Assembly: GCA_945870505.1 (NCBI GenBank)
Contig: CAMBSN010000009.1
Coordinates: 1-54,458, forward strand
From: Candidatus Kuenenia stuttgartensis
GTDB lineage: Bacteria; Planctomycetota; Planctomycetia; Pirellulales; UBA1268
Direction of reading: 5' to 3'
Length of the DNA: 54,458 nucleotides
This document shows positions 48,011-54,458 of the stretch, in pieces. Numbering within the stretch: the stretch's first letter is position 1; each line of letters begins with the position of its first letter. The notes below the pieces were generated by a model, which was given only the letters and a program-made list of their open reading frames with translations, ran no database searches and had not been told where the DNA came from. A program made the translations under genes and the position numbers.

Positions 48011-48046
48011 ATGACCACTGTACATGACCAGTGTACAAAGTGTCAA
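48011..48046 (-). promoter_or_regulatory. Toxin-antitoxin promoter with overlapping operator repeats
   Basis: On the minus strand TTGACA (complement of 48041-48046) and TACAGT (48017-48022) are 18 bp apart. Between and over them lie two adjacent 13-bp direct repeats on the plus strand, ATGACCACTGTAC (48011-48023) and ATGACCAGTGTAC (48024-48036), with TGTACA palindromes at 48019-48024 and 48032-48037. Occupancy by antitoxin would block RNA polymerase. The start site falls at or next to the antitoxin ATG. Confidence 0.6.
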
Positions 48047-48162
48047 CAGCTAGCGTGCTTGTGACCGATCCAGAAGAGGCTTGAGCCCCGCGACGGCCAC
48101 ACAGCCGTGAACGCCCCGGTACTGCTCCCCATCGACCGCCCATCACGGGTCGCTCACTTATG

Positions 48163-48183
48163 GAAGTGACGGTGACCGTCCTA
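48163..48183. repeat. 21-bp direct repeat, left copy
   Basis: GAAGTGACGGTGACCGTCCTA, containing the palindrome GACGGTGACCGTC (48168-48180). A copy with one difference lies at 50969-50989. The two flank the Calx-beta/CBM2 gene and its long upstream region (about 2.8 kb apart). Confidence 0.75.
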
Positions 48184-48217
48184 TCCTCAATCGCTCCCGT
48201 CCCCGATTTCCAATTTT

Positions 48218-50257
48218 CTACACGGCGACACCGTTGATCTTCTTGTTCAACGGCAACTCACCGGCGACTCCGTCAGCCTGGAAGCCGAAGGAGATCTCCG
48301 CGCCAGCAGCAATGGTGCCATTCCAGTCGGCGTTCTTGATCACGTACTTGGTGCCGACGTGGCTGACGATCACTGCGTTCCAGATGTTGACGATGTTCGC
48401 CTTCATGTCGAACTCCATCGTCCAGCCGTTGATCGCCGTCGTGCCAGTGTTCTTGATCTTGATGTCGCCATTGAACCCAGTCCCCCATGCGTTTGTCTGC
48501 GCGTAGGTGGTCACCACGTTGCCGGTGGACGAGGGGGTCGGGGTCGGGGTCGGGGTCGGGGTGTGCATCGTGCCGTGATCCATGCCACCGGGCATGGTCT
48601 GGCCCATCGATGTCTGGTAGCCGTCGGTGATCTGGCCTACCGGAGCGGTCGGCGTCAGCAGCGCTGTCCGGCTGACGAGCGTGAAGTGCTCGGCGGGGTG
48701 GCCAAACGACACCTCCAGCTGATCCTCAACGATCTGGTCGTGATGGAATTCGACGTTCCCCGGCACGAGCTGGGCCTTTGTCATGCCCACGAGCAGGATG
48801 CTCTGGTTGGTGGGCAGAACGGAGATCAACAGGCCCTCGGCTGTGTCTGTCACCGAGAGCCGCTCGCGGGTGCCGAAGTAGAGGAAGCTCAGCTTCATCG
48901 TAGCCGGATTGAAGCCCTCAATCCGCTGCCGGACTCCATATTCGTGCGACCGCACGTAGACCGTGCTGCTGTCCCGGGGGCCGATGCCCTGCTCCCAGGA
49001 GACCACGCCGCCGATGTCCTGACGCAGGTGCTCGTTCTGGACGACGCCGAAGTTGGCCATCGTGAGGTCGCGGTAGCTGATGCCGCGCAGCACCTGGAAC
49101 TCGGGTGTTGAAGCCCACGGATTGACGATCGCCACCTCGCCGGTCTCCGTCTTGGCGATGATGAGGTTGTGGACCGACACATCACCGAAGTTGAGGCGGT
49201 CGCGGGAGGGGTCGAATCCCACGATGTCGTCGGCCGCAGGATTGACGAGGAACACACGGCCTGTGGTGCCAGTGACTGGGGCTGGCGTGGGCGTGGGAGT
49301 CGGCGTGGGAGTCGGCGTGGGAGTCGGCGTGGGAGTCGGCGTGGCCGTTACGCCGCCGACGAGCATGAGGTTACGAAGCACTGCCGAACTACCGCCGGGG
49401 GTGGCGGTGAAGCCGAAGGTCGTCGAACTCCCGGCCGCGAGCGATCCATTCCAACTCTCGTTGCGGACGGTGTAGTGGCTGCCCGAGTGGCCGGCGATCA
49501 CGCCATTCCAGAGCGACGAGATCTGTCCGTCGAAGTCGAACTCCACCGTCCAGTTGGCATACGCGGCGCTGGTCGTGTTGCGAACCGTCACGTCACCGTT
49601 GAAGCCGCTACCCCAATCGCTTGTGACTGAAAACGCAACTGCTGAAGACGGCGTCGCGGCCGCGGTAGGCGTCGGTGCAGCCACGACGGCGGGCGCAGCA
49701 AGCGTGACGGCGGGCGACAGCGTCGCCGCAGGGGCTGGTGCTGGCGGGGGCGTCGGCGAAGGATCGTTGTTGGCGATCGTGACAGTGCCGCTCCGATCGG
49801 CGATTGTTGCCCGCTTCGGCGACGAGAGGTTGATCGAGAAAGTCTCGTTCGGCTCGTAGGTGCGGTCGCCCTTGATCGCGATCAGCACCTGCTTGGTGGT
49901 CGTTCCTGGGGCAAATGAGACACTGCCGGCCTTTGCCATGAAGTCACTCCCGGCCGTGGCGGTGCCGTTGGCCGTCGCGAATCGCAGGCTCACGATGCTG
50001 CTTGTGGGCTGCGAGAGCCGTAGGGTGATGGCCGCATTTTTCGTGCCGGCGTCCCCTTCCGTGATCGTGACGTCATCGATCGAGATCGACGACGGAGTGA
50101 CGGCCATCATCGACCGCTGCTCGAGCGTTTCCGAGACCAGACTGGCGAGCGTCGGCCGACCGCGGCGTGGTCTGCTGCTGTGGTGAGTGGTCCGACGGCG
50201 GAACAGGTCGGCGATGGCGGAGGAAGTGCGAGGAAAGAACCAGTTACGCAGCGTCAT
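48218..50257 (-). CDS. Secreted Calx-beta and dual-CBM2 surface protein
   Basis: A 679-residue extracellular or outer-surface protein. The long basic N-terminus ends in ETLEQRSMMAV (about 44-53), a LEPR-like motif found at the processing site of planctomycete surface proteins. A Calx-beta domain (about 55-165, SISIDDVTITEGD ... GTATAGSDFMAKAGSVSFAPG ... ANNDPSP) follows. Next come an Ala/Pro linker, a first CBM2-type cellulose-binding domain (about 207-303, SDWGSGFNGDVTVRN) and a (TP)n linker. A duplicated, unclassified domain spans about 330-545. A second (TP)n linker with Met/His-rich GMDHGTMH precedes a second CBM2 (about 579-677). No catalytic domain is visible, so adhesion to polysaccharide or biofilm matrix is likelier than hydrolysis. 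ATG 50257 has GAGGTG upstream. Confidence 0.82.
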   Translation of the reverse strand: MTLRNWFFPRTSSAIADLFRRRTTHHSSRPRRGRPTLASLVSETLEQRSMMAVTPSSISIDDVTITEGDAGTKNAAITLRLSQPTSSIVSLRFATANGTATAGSDFMAKAGSVSFAPGTTTKQVLIAIKGDRTYEPNETFSINLSSPKRATIADRSGTVTIANNDPSPTPPPAPAPAATLSPAVTLAAPAVVAAPTPTAAATPSSAVAFSVTSDWGSGFNGDVTVRNTTSAAYANWTVEFDFDGQISSLWNGVIAGHSGSHYTVRNESWNGSLAAGSSTTFGFTATPGGSSAVLRNLMLVGGVTATPTPTPTPTPTPTPTPTPTPAPVTGTTGRVFLVNPAADDIVGFDPSRDRLNFGDVSVHNLIIAKTETGEVAIVNPWASTPEFQVLRGISYRDLTMANFGVVQNEHLRQDIGGVVSWEQGIGPRDSSTVYVRSHEYGVRQRIEGFNPATMKLSFLYFGTRERLSVTDTAEGLLISVLPTNQSILLVGMTKAQLVPGNVEFHHDQIVEDQLEVSFGHPAEHFTLVSRTALLTPTAPVGQITDGYQTSMGQTMPGGMDHGTMHTPTPTPTPTPSSTGNVVTTYAQTNAWGTGFNGDIKIKNTGTTAINGWTMEFDMKANIVNIWNAVIVSHVGTKYVIKNADWNGTIAAGAEISFGFQADGVAGELPLNKKINGVAV
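49284..49344. repeat. 12-bp tandem repeat encoding a Thr-Pro linker
   Basis: GGCGTGGGAGTC is repeated perfectly four times (49290-49337) with partial copies on both sides; the minus strand reads Thr-Pro-Thr-Pro. A shorter GGTCGG-type array around 48535-48560 encodes the second linker. Linker length is free to vary by slippage without frameshift. Confidence 0.85.
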
Positions 50258-50986
50258 GGGAGCACCTCGTGGAGGATAAAAAAATGGTCCGGGAAGAGGA
50301 TGTGCGGGATGCGACCCGAGACGAAACCGTCTCGCTGGTTCCCACCCACTCATAAAAAGATGCTGGCAGCAATCCGCATTGCGTCAGCGTTGGCCCGGCG
50401 GTCTGCCCCTGAACGACCGGCGCGGAGCTTGCGTGATGACCTCCCTGCTCCGTTCCTGATTCTTCCCCGACCACCTGCTCGAAGCAAGGAATTGGTTTAC
50501 GGTTTTGGACGCGGTCACACATCTGCTCAACGATTCAAAAAAGCCTTAAAAACATGTCTTTTTCGTGTCGTCGTGGTCGCGGAGCCCAGCCTCTGTTCAT
50601 CCACCGTTCACGAATGGTTCAGCGATCATTCACGTGCCGACTTCACTGCGGGGAGAGTGAGCGGCCGCGCCACCTGGTCTGGAGGCCGAGTTGTCGACGC
50701 ATGGCCGGGCTGCCGTTGCCCTCGGTCACGTTCTTGAGAAGTCTCGTCCAGACATCGAGGCTCCGCGCATACATCCGGCAGGAGGCGATGTCGGATGCAT
50801 CGAAGGTGTCGGTGCGAAGGCCTCTGGCCCGTGTTTCACAGGAACAGGTGCCTGTCCCCGTGTGCAGGGCAAGAGAGCCAGGCACCGAGTGCTCCACAGC
50901 CGGCACCAGTCCCTGTCACGACACCTCGCGGATTGCTTCGGCCAAAACTCATGGCCCGACTCGGGGAAGAAGTGCCGGTGACCGTC
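50258..50986. other. 729-bp upstream region without a recognisable gene
   Basis: The part near the CBM2 gene contains a perfect hairpin (50317-50334). Poly-A/T runs lie around 50528-50565, suggesting bent or AT-rich promoter DNA. Near 50840-50930 are GTGCC/GGCAC-rich short repeats (for example CAGGTGCCTGTCCCC). An 87-codon minus-strand frame at 50643-50906 has no recognisable homology and may be a degraded gene. The right end holds the 21-bp direct repeat. Confidence 0.5.
50317..50334 (-). promoter_or_regulatory. Perfect hairpin in the leader of the CBM2 gene
   Basis: CGAGACG (50317-50323) and CGTCTCG (50328-50334) pair perfectly around a 4-base loop, about 60 bases upstream of the start codon of the Calx-beta/CBM2 gene. 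It could stabilise the leader or act as an operator. Orientation is assigned from the gene. Confidence 0.45.
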
Positions 50987-50989
50987 CTA
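50969..50989. repeat. 21-bp direct repeat, right copy
   Basis: GAAGTGCCGGTGACCGTCCTA, 20 of 21 identical to 48163-48183. Its last bases overlap the stop codon of the DUF6263-like gene (TAG on the minus strand at 50987-50989). Confidence 0.75.
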
Positions 50990-51832
50990 GTCTTTTGCCT
51001 CGACCGGCGTCTCCTCGAGGCTCGCCTTGTAGCGAACGCTTGATTGCGGGCCGCCGAAGCCGACCACTCGGCGGTCGATGGCGGTCTGGCGGCCGACCAC
51101 GCGGCCGCGTTCGATGTCGAAGCGGATCGTGCCGTCCCAGATCCGCTCCAAGAGCCGGGCTTCAAGCCGCGGATCGTCCACGGGCGTGAGCACCGTGGTG
51201 TCGACCGCGATCGTGGCCACGCCGTCCTTGACCGATTCGAGGCGGTAGCGGAGGCGGGTGCGGACGGCCTTTCGCGGACCGTTCGGTACTTCGATGACGA
51301 CCTCCTGCGGGATCGTCCACTCGAAGCCGACCTCGACCGGGTCGTCCGGAAGCGGCACCACGACGAGGTCGCCGGTCGCCGCCGGTGGGCAGGGGCGGAG
51401 CTCGCGGCGGTCGAGCACGCGGCCATCCGCGGCGACCGTCATCTTCACCAAAGGCACGCCGAGACTGTGCGGCACGAGTTCGTAGCCTGGCGGCGGCTCC
51501 TCGCCGCTCCCGCTCGACCAGCGGACTTCGCCGCGGTCGCTCGTCCGCGAGGTCATCGTCACATCTTCGACCGTCTGTTCAAGCGTGGCGGTGCCATCCG
51601 CATCGACGGCGACGACCCTCCAGGTCTTCGTTGAGTCGGTCATCGTCTCAACGGCCTGCGTCGTGCCGTTCATCGTCGTCTCGGTGAGCGCGCGATGGGC
51701 GACCCTCATCGCCATCCGCTCGTCGGGCTGGAACTCGTAGCGAAGCCTGATCGGTTCAGCCGCCCCCGCGGCGGCCGTTACGAACAGGACAAGGCACGCG
51801 AAGGCGACTCGTCGAGGGGCTGCGGCCGTCAT
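50987..51832 (-). CDS. DUF6263-like exported protein
   Basis: A 281-residue protein with a signal peptide (about 1-25, RRVAFACLVLFVTAAAGAAE). The mature domain begins PIRLRYEFQPDERMAMRVAHRALTETTMNG. It shows repeated beta strands with TWRVVAVDADGTATLEQTVEDVTM, LGVPLVKMTVAADGRVLDRREL and DGVATIAVDTTVLTP. This matches the DUF6263 type of planctomycete secreted protein, function unknown. The ATG overlaps the stop of nadK (51829-51832, ATGA), making it the last gene of a dxs-nadK operon. It ends inside the 21-bp repeat described at 50969. Confidence 0.75.
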   Translation of the reverse strand: MTAAAPRRVAFACLVLFVTAAAGAAEPIRLRYEFQPDERMAMRVAHRALTETTMNGTTQAVETMTDSTKTWRVVAVDADGTATLEQTVEDVTMTSRTSDRGEVRWSSGSGEEPPPGYELVPHSLGVPLVKMTVAADGRVLDRRELRPCPPAATGDLVVVPLPDDPVEVGFEWTIPQEVVIEVPNGPRKAVRTRLRYRLESVKDGVATIAVDTTVLTPVDDPRLEARLLERIWDGTIRFDIERGRVVGRQTAIDRRVVGFGGPQSSVRYKASLEETPVEAKD

Positions 51833-52755
51833 GTGCCGCCCCGCGTCGTGGGCCGCTCGGCGGCCCGCAGGCCGCCGCCCCAGGCCAGCTTCTCGCGGAG
51901 CGTGCCGTAGTAGCCGTGCCGCCCAGTCTCGACGAGCGTGAAGCGGGGTTCCGCGCGGCGGACCCGGATCCGGTCGCCGGGCTCGAGGCCCGTCACCACG
52001 CGGCCATCGACCACGCAGGCCGAGCCCGCATTCGGCTCAGCCACGACAATCTCGTAGGTGCGGGCGGCGGAGTCGACGACGGTGCGGTTGGTGAGCGTGT
52101 GCGGGTTGAGTGGCGTGAACACGAACGCGTCGAGGTCCTTGCGGACGATTGGGCCTCCGGCCGAGAGGTTGTAGGCGGTCGACCCCACCGGCGTCGAGAC
52201 GATCAGCCCGTCGGCGCGGTACGTGGTGGCGGGCTCTCCGTCGACGATCAGGCCGATCTCAATCATCGAAAACGGCGGGCCCGCGAGGATCGACGTCTCG
52301 TTGAGGCCGAGTTCACGAGGCACCACTGTGGCGTTTCCACGGACGACCTCCGTCTCGAACATCAGATGGTCGACAAGTTGGAATCCGCCGGCCGCGATGC
52401 CGCGGATCGCCTCCGCGGCGGCGGCGCGAGGCACGTCGGCGAGAAAGCCGAGCCGCCCAAGGTTTACACCAAGCACGGGGATCTGGTCGTACGCCATCCA
52501 GCGGGCGGCGCGGAGGATCGAGCCGTCGCCCCCGATGACCACCACGACGTCGGTGGCCGAGGGGCAGGGGGGCTTTTCGGCGGTGCTTGGAGGCGGAGCC
52601 AGGAGCGCGGTCGCCTCGTGACCGGCGTCGCGGATCAGTGCCGCGACCCGGTCGGCCTCTGCCGCCACGTCGGGCCTGTCAGCGGGGCCGACGATCGCAA
52701 ACCGCAGCGGGGCTGCAGCGGCATGACCGGGACGCAATCGAGAGCCGCTGGGCAT
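51829..52755 (-). CDS. nadK: NAD kinase
   Basis: A 308-residue ATP-NAD kinase making NADP+. The nucleotide-binding GGDGS is at 75-79 (DVVVVIGGDGSILRAAR). VLGVNLGRLGFLADV, RELGLNETSI and the YRADGLIVSTPVGSTAYNLSAGGPIV block, which forms the NAD site, are all intact. An Ala/Pro-rich N-terminal extension of about 18 residues precedes the first strand, as in several planctomycete orthologues. The start ATG lies 24 bp after the dxs stop, and its own stop overlaps the next gene by four bases. NADPH is needed for the reductase steps downstream of dxs in isoprenoid synthesis, so the pairing makes metabolic sense. Confidence 0.94.
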   Translation of the reverse strand: MPSGSRLRPGHAAAAPLRFAIVGPADRPDVAAEADRVAALIRDAGHEATALLAPPPSTAEKPPCPSATDVVVVIGGDGSILRAARWMAYDQIPVLGVNLGRLGFLADVPRAAAAEAIRGIAAGGFQLVDHLMFETEVVRGNATVVPRELGLNETSILAGPPFSMIEIGLIVDGEPATTYRADGLIVSTPVGSTAYNLSAGGPIVRKDLDAFVFTPLNPHTLTNRTVVDSAARTYEIVVAEPNAGSACVVDGRVVTGLEPGDRIRVRRAEPRFTLVETGRHGYYGTLREKLAWGGGLRAAERPTTRGGT

Positions 52756-52779
52756 ACGGCGAAACGCCTCCGGCGTCGA

Positions 52780-54458
52780 TCAACGGTTGAAGGCGGCGTG
52801 CGCGGCGACGCTGCCGGTCGGGTCACGACCGGACAGGCGACGGCACGTGGCGGCGATGCCCGCCGCATCGAGCCTCAGGTCGGCCAGCAGTTCTGCCCGT
52901 TCGCCGTGCTCCACGAAGCGGTCGGGCAGGCCCAGCCGCACGATCGGGCCGGCGTGGATGCCGGCGTCGTTGACCGCCTCGAGAATGGCGCTGCCGAAGC
53001 CGGTCGGCAGAGCATTCTCCTCGAGGGTCACCGTCCACGGCGCCGACTCGATGCGGTCGACGAGTGCGGCGTCGATCGGCTTCACGAACCGGGCGTTGAC
53101 GACCGCGAGTTCGAGCCCTTCGCCGCGGAGGATCGTCGCCGCCTTGAGGGCTTCTCCCAGGAGCGTGCCGCAGGCGATCACGAGGCCCTCGCTTCCCTCG
53201 GCGAGTGTCTCGGCATGGCCGAGCTCGATCGGCTGCCGTGGCCCCTCGTGCCGCTCCACGACCGCCTTCGGGTAGCGGATCGCCACTGGACCGTCATGGG
53301 CCAGCGCCCAGTCGAGCATCGCCACGAGGTCGTGCTCGTCGCCGGGGGCAAGGACCGCCATGTTGGGAAACAGCCGCATGTAGCCGAGGTCGAACGAGCC
53401 GTGGTGCGTGGGGCCGTCGGGGCCGGTCAGGCCGGCGCGGTCCATCATGAACACCACCGGGAGGTTCTGGAGGCAGACCTCCTGAAAGACCTGGTCGAAC
53501 GACCGCTGCAGGAACGTGCTGTAGATGTCGACGATCGGCCGGCAGCCTGCCTTGGCCTGGCCGGCCGCAAAGGCGACGGCGTGCGACTCGCAGATGCCGA
53601 CATCAAAAAACCGCTCGGGAAACTCCGCCCGCACGGGCTCGAGCTTGTTGCCCTGGCACATGGCTGCGGTCATCACCGTGACCCGCCCGTCGCGGCGGAG
53701 TGCGGCGCCGATGGCCGTGGAGGCGACGTCGGTGTAGGCCCGTGACGTCGACTTCTTGATCGACACGATGCAGTCGTCGTCGTCGCACTCGAACGGCGCG
53801 GGGGTGTGAAAAAAGACCGGGTCCGCCTCCGCGGGCTTGAAGCCGTGCCCCTTTTCGGTGAGCACGTGGAGGAGAATCGGCCCCTCTTCCTCCTTCACGA
53901 GTTCGAGGTAGCGGATGAGGTTGGGGAGCGAGTGCCCCTCAACCGGCCCGAAGTAGCGGACGCCGAGGGCCTCGAAGAGCGCCCCGCCGTGGAGCGAGGT
54001 CTTGAGCGACTCCTTGACGTTGGAGAGCATCCGCTCCACCGACTCGCCCACCATCGGCATGCCCTTGATGAACTCGCCGGCCTGATGCTTGAAGCCGCGG
54101 TACCAGGCGTTGGTGCGGACGGTGTCGAGATACTCCGCCAGCCCGCCCACCCGTGGGCAGATCGACATCTTGTTGTCGTTGAGGATCACGAGCATCCGCT
54201 TCTTGAGGAAGCCGGCGTTGTTGAGCGCCTCGAAGACGATGCCCGAGGGAAGCGCGCCGTCGCCGATCACCGCCACCGAATGGCGGTCGGCTTCGCCGCG
54301 GAGGCAGTCGCCGCTGGCGAGGCCGAGCGCCGTCGAAACGCTGCAGCCGGCGTGGCCGGTCATGAACAGGTCGTAGGAGCTCTCGTCGGGATTGGGGTAG
54401 CCCATCAGGCCCCCCTTGGTGCGGATCGTGCCGAACGTGGCGAAGCGGCCTGTGATCA
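52780..54458 (-). CDS. dxs: 1-deoxy-D-xylulose-5-phosphate synthase (5' partial)
   Basis: The frame is open to the right edge of the window, so the N-terminus (about 60-80 residues) is missing; the first visible residues are ITGRFATFGTIRTKGGLMGY. The enzyme joins pyruvate and glyceraldehyde 3-phosphate using thiamine diphosphate, the first step of the MEP isoprenoid pathway. Motifs are TGHAGCSVSTALGLA, the TPP/Mg2+ motif GDGALPSGIVFEALNNAG ... NDNKMSI, KGHGFKPAE, and FMMDRAGLTGPDGPTHHGSFD of the pyrimidine domain. A C-terminal transketolase-type domain ends at 52780. At TGHAGCS most DXS enzymes have TGHSSTS, a mild divergence. It is followed by nadK with 24 bp between. Confidence 0.95.
   Translation of the reverse strand, partial: ITGRFATFGTIRTKGGLMGYPNPDESSYDLFMTGHAGCSVSTALGLASGDCLRGEADRHSVAVIGDGALPSGIVFEALNNAGFLKKRMLVILNDNKMSICPRVGGLAEYLDTVRTNAWYRGFKHQAGEFIKGMPMVGESVERMLSNVKESLKTSLHGGALFEALGVRYFGPVEGHSLPNLIRYLELVKEEEGPILLHVLTEKGHGFKPAEADPVFFHTPAPFECDDDDCIVSIKKSTSRAYTDVASTAIGAALRRDGRVTVMTAAMCQGNKLEPVRAEFPERFFDVGICESHAVAFAAGQAKAGCRPIVDIYSTFLQRSFDQVFQEVCLQNLPVVFMMDRAGLTGPDGPTHHGSFDLGYMRLFPNMAVLAPGDEHDLVAMLDWALAHDGPVAIRYPKAVVERHEGPRQPIELGHAETLAEGSEGLVIACGTLLGEALKAATILRGEGLELAVVNARFVKPIDAALVDRIESAPWTVTLEENALPTGFGSAILEAVNDAGIHAGPIVRLGLPDRFVEHGERAELLADLRLDAAGIAATCRRLSGRDPTGSVAAHAAFNR

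Noticed and set aside
49284-49344. Regular 12-bp repeat resembling a short CRISPR-like array
   Set aside because: Units are contiguous without spacers and encode Thr-Pro in frame, so this is a protein linker repeat.
50643-50906. 87-codon minus-strand frame upstream of the CBM2 gene
   Set aside because: No family recognised, no ribosome binding site, and Arg/Ser/Thr-rich composition; possibly a gene remnant, but not supportable as a CDS.

Overview
The window reads as chromosome of a high-GC planctomycete, probably of the Pirellulales. Several products belong to families found mainly or characteristically there: a DUF1501 protein, a TIGR03009 protein, a Minf_1886-type protein, a fused SecDF, an N-terminal LEPR-like motif on a giant-surface-protein style polypeptide, a PEP-CTERM protein and a large membrane pyrophosphatase. 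Genes are dense, GC-rich and mostly housekeeping. I see no rRNA, tRNA, CRISPR array, prophage or intact insertion sequence.

Layout. 1-9175 (+): DUF1501 tail, MATE exporter, arginine decarboxylase, a gap holding a strongly structured RNA candidate, glutamine-dependent NAD synthetase, then small planctomycete proteins. 9218-12837: a sensor-less sigma-54 activator (-) faces a PEP-CTERM gene (+). The space between them holds a 9-bp inverted repeat, helically phased A-tracts and a -24/-12 promoter. A MEKHLA gene is coupled to the PEP-CTERM gene, and a glutathione peroxidase follows. 13096-17700 (-): a three-gene glycosyltransferase operon (two ArnT-like enzymes and a GT2). 17943-31227 (+): gyrA, ugd, membrane pyrophosphatase, tgt, yajC, secDF and a LysM protein. 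31235-38485: alpha/beta-hydrolase-like protein (-), von Willebrand A protein (+), lipoprotein (-), tilS (+), MFS transporter (-). 38712-46876: AsmA-like protein, dapF, acyltransferase (+), PDZ protein (-), dnaA (+). 47369-48009 (-): VapC-type toxin and Phd-type antitoxin. 48218-50257 (-): secreted Calx-beta/CBM2 protein. 50987-54458 (-): DUF6263-like protein, NAD kinase and dxs (its 5' end lies outside the window).

How the genes work together. tgt-yajC-secDF is the familiar queuosine/Sec neighbourhood. NAD is supplied by nadE and phosphorylated by nadK. dxs feeds isoprenoid synthesis, and so the polyprenyl carriers that the GT2/ArnT operon would use. ugd gives UDP-glucuronate for envelope sugars. 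The AsmA-like protein, the DUF374 acyltransferase, LysM, PDZ and vWA proteins point to envelope assembly.

Repeats lie downstream of genes: three 128-132 bp elements with GC-rich inverted ends, five copies of a CACAGGTT palindrome, and a 135-bp tandem array. None lies in a divergent promoter region. The most distinctive item is the complete sigma-54 control region between the activator and the PEP-CTERM/MEKHLA pair. Next are the structured RNA candidate before nadE and the unusual domain structure of the CBM2 protein.
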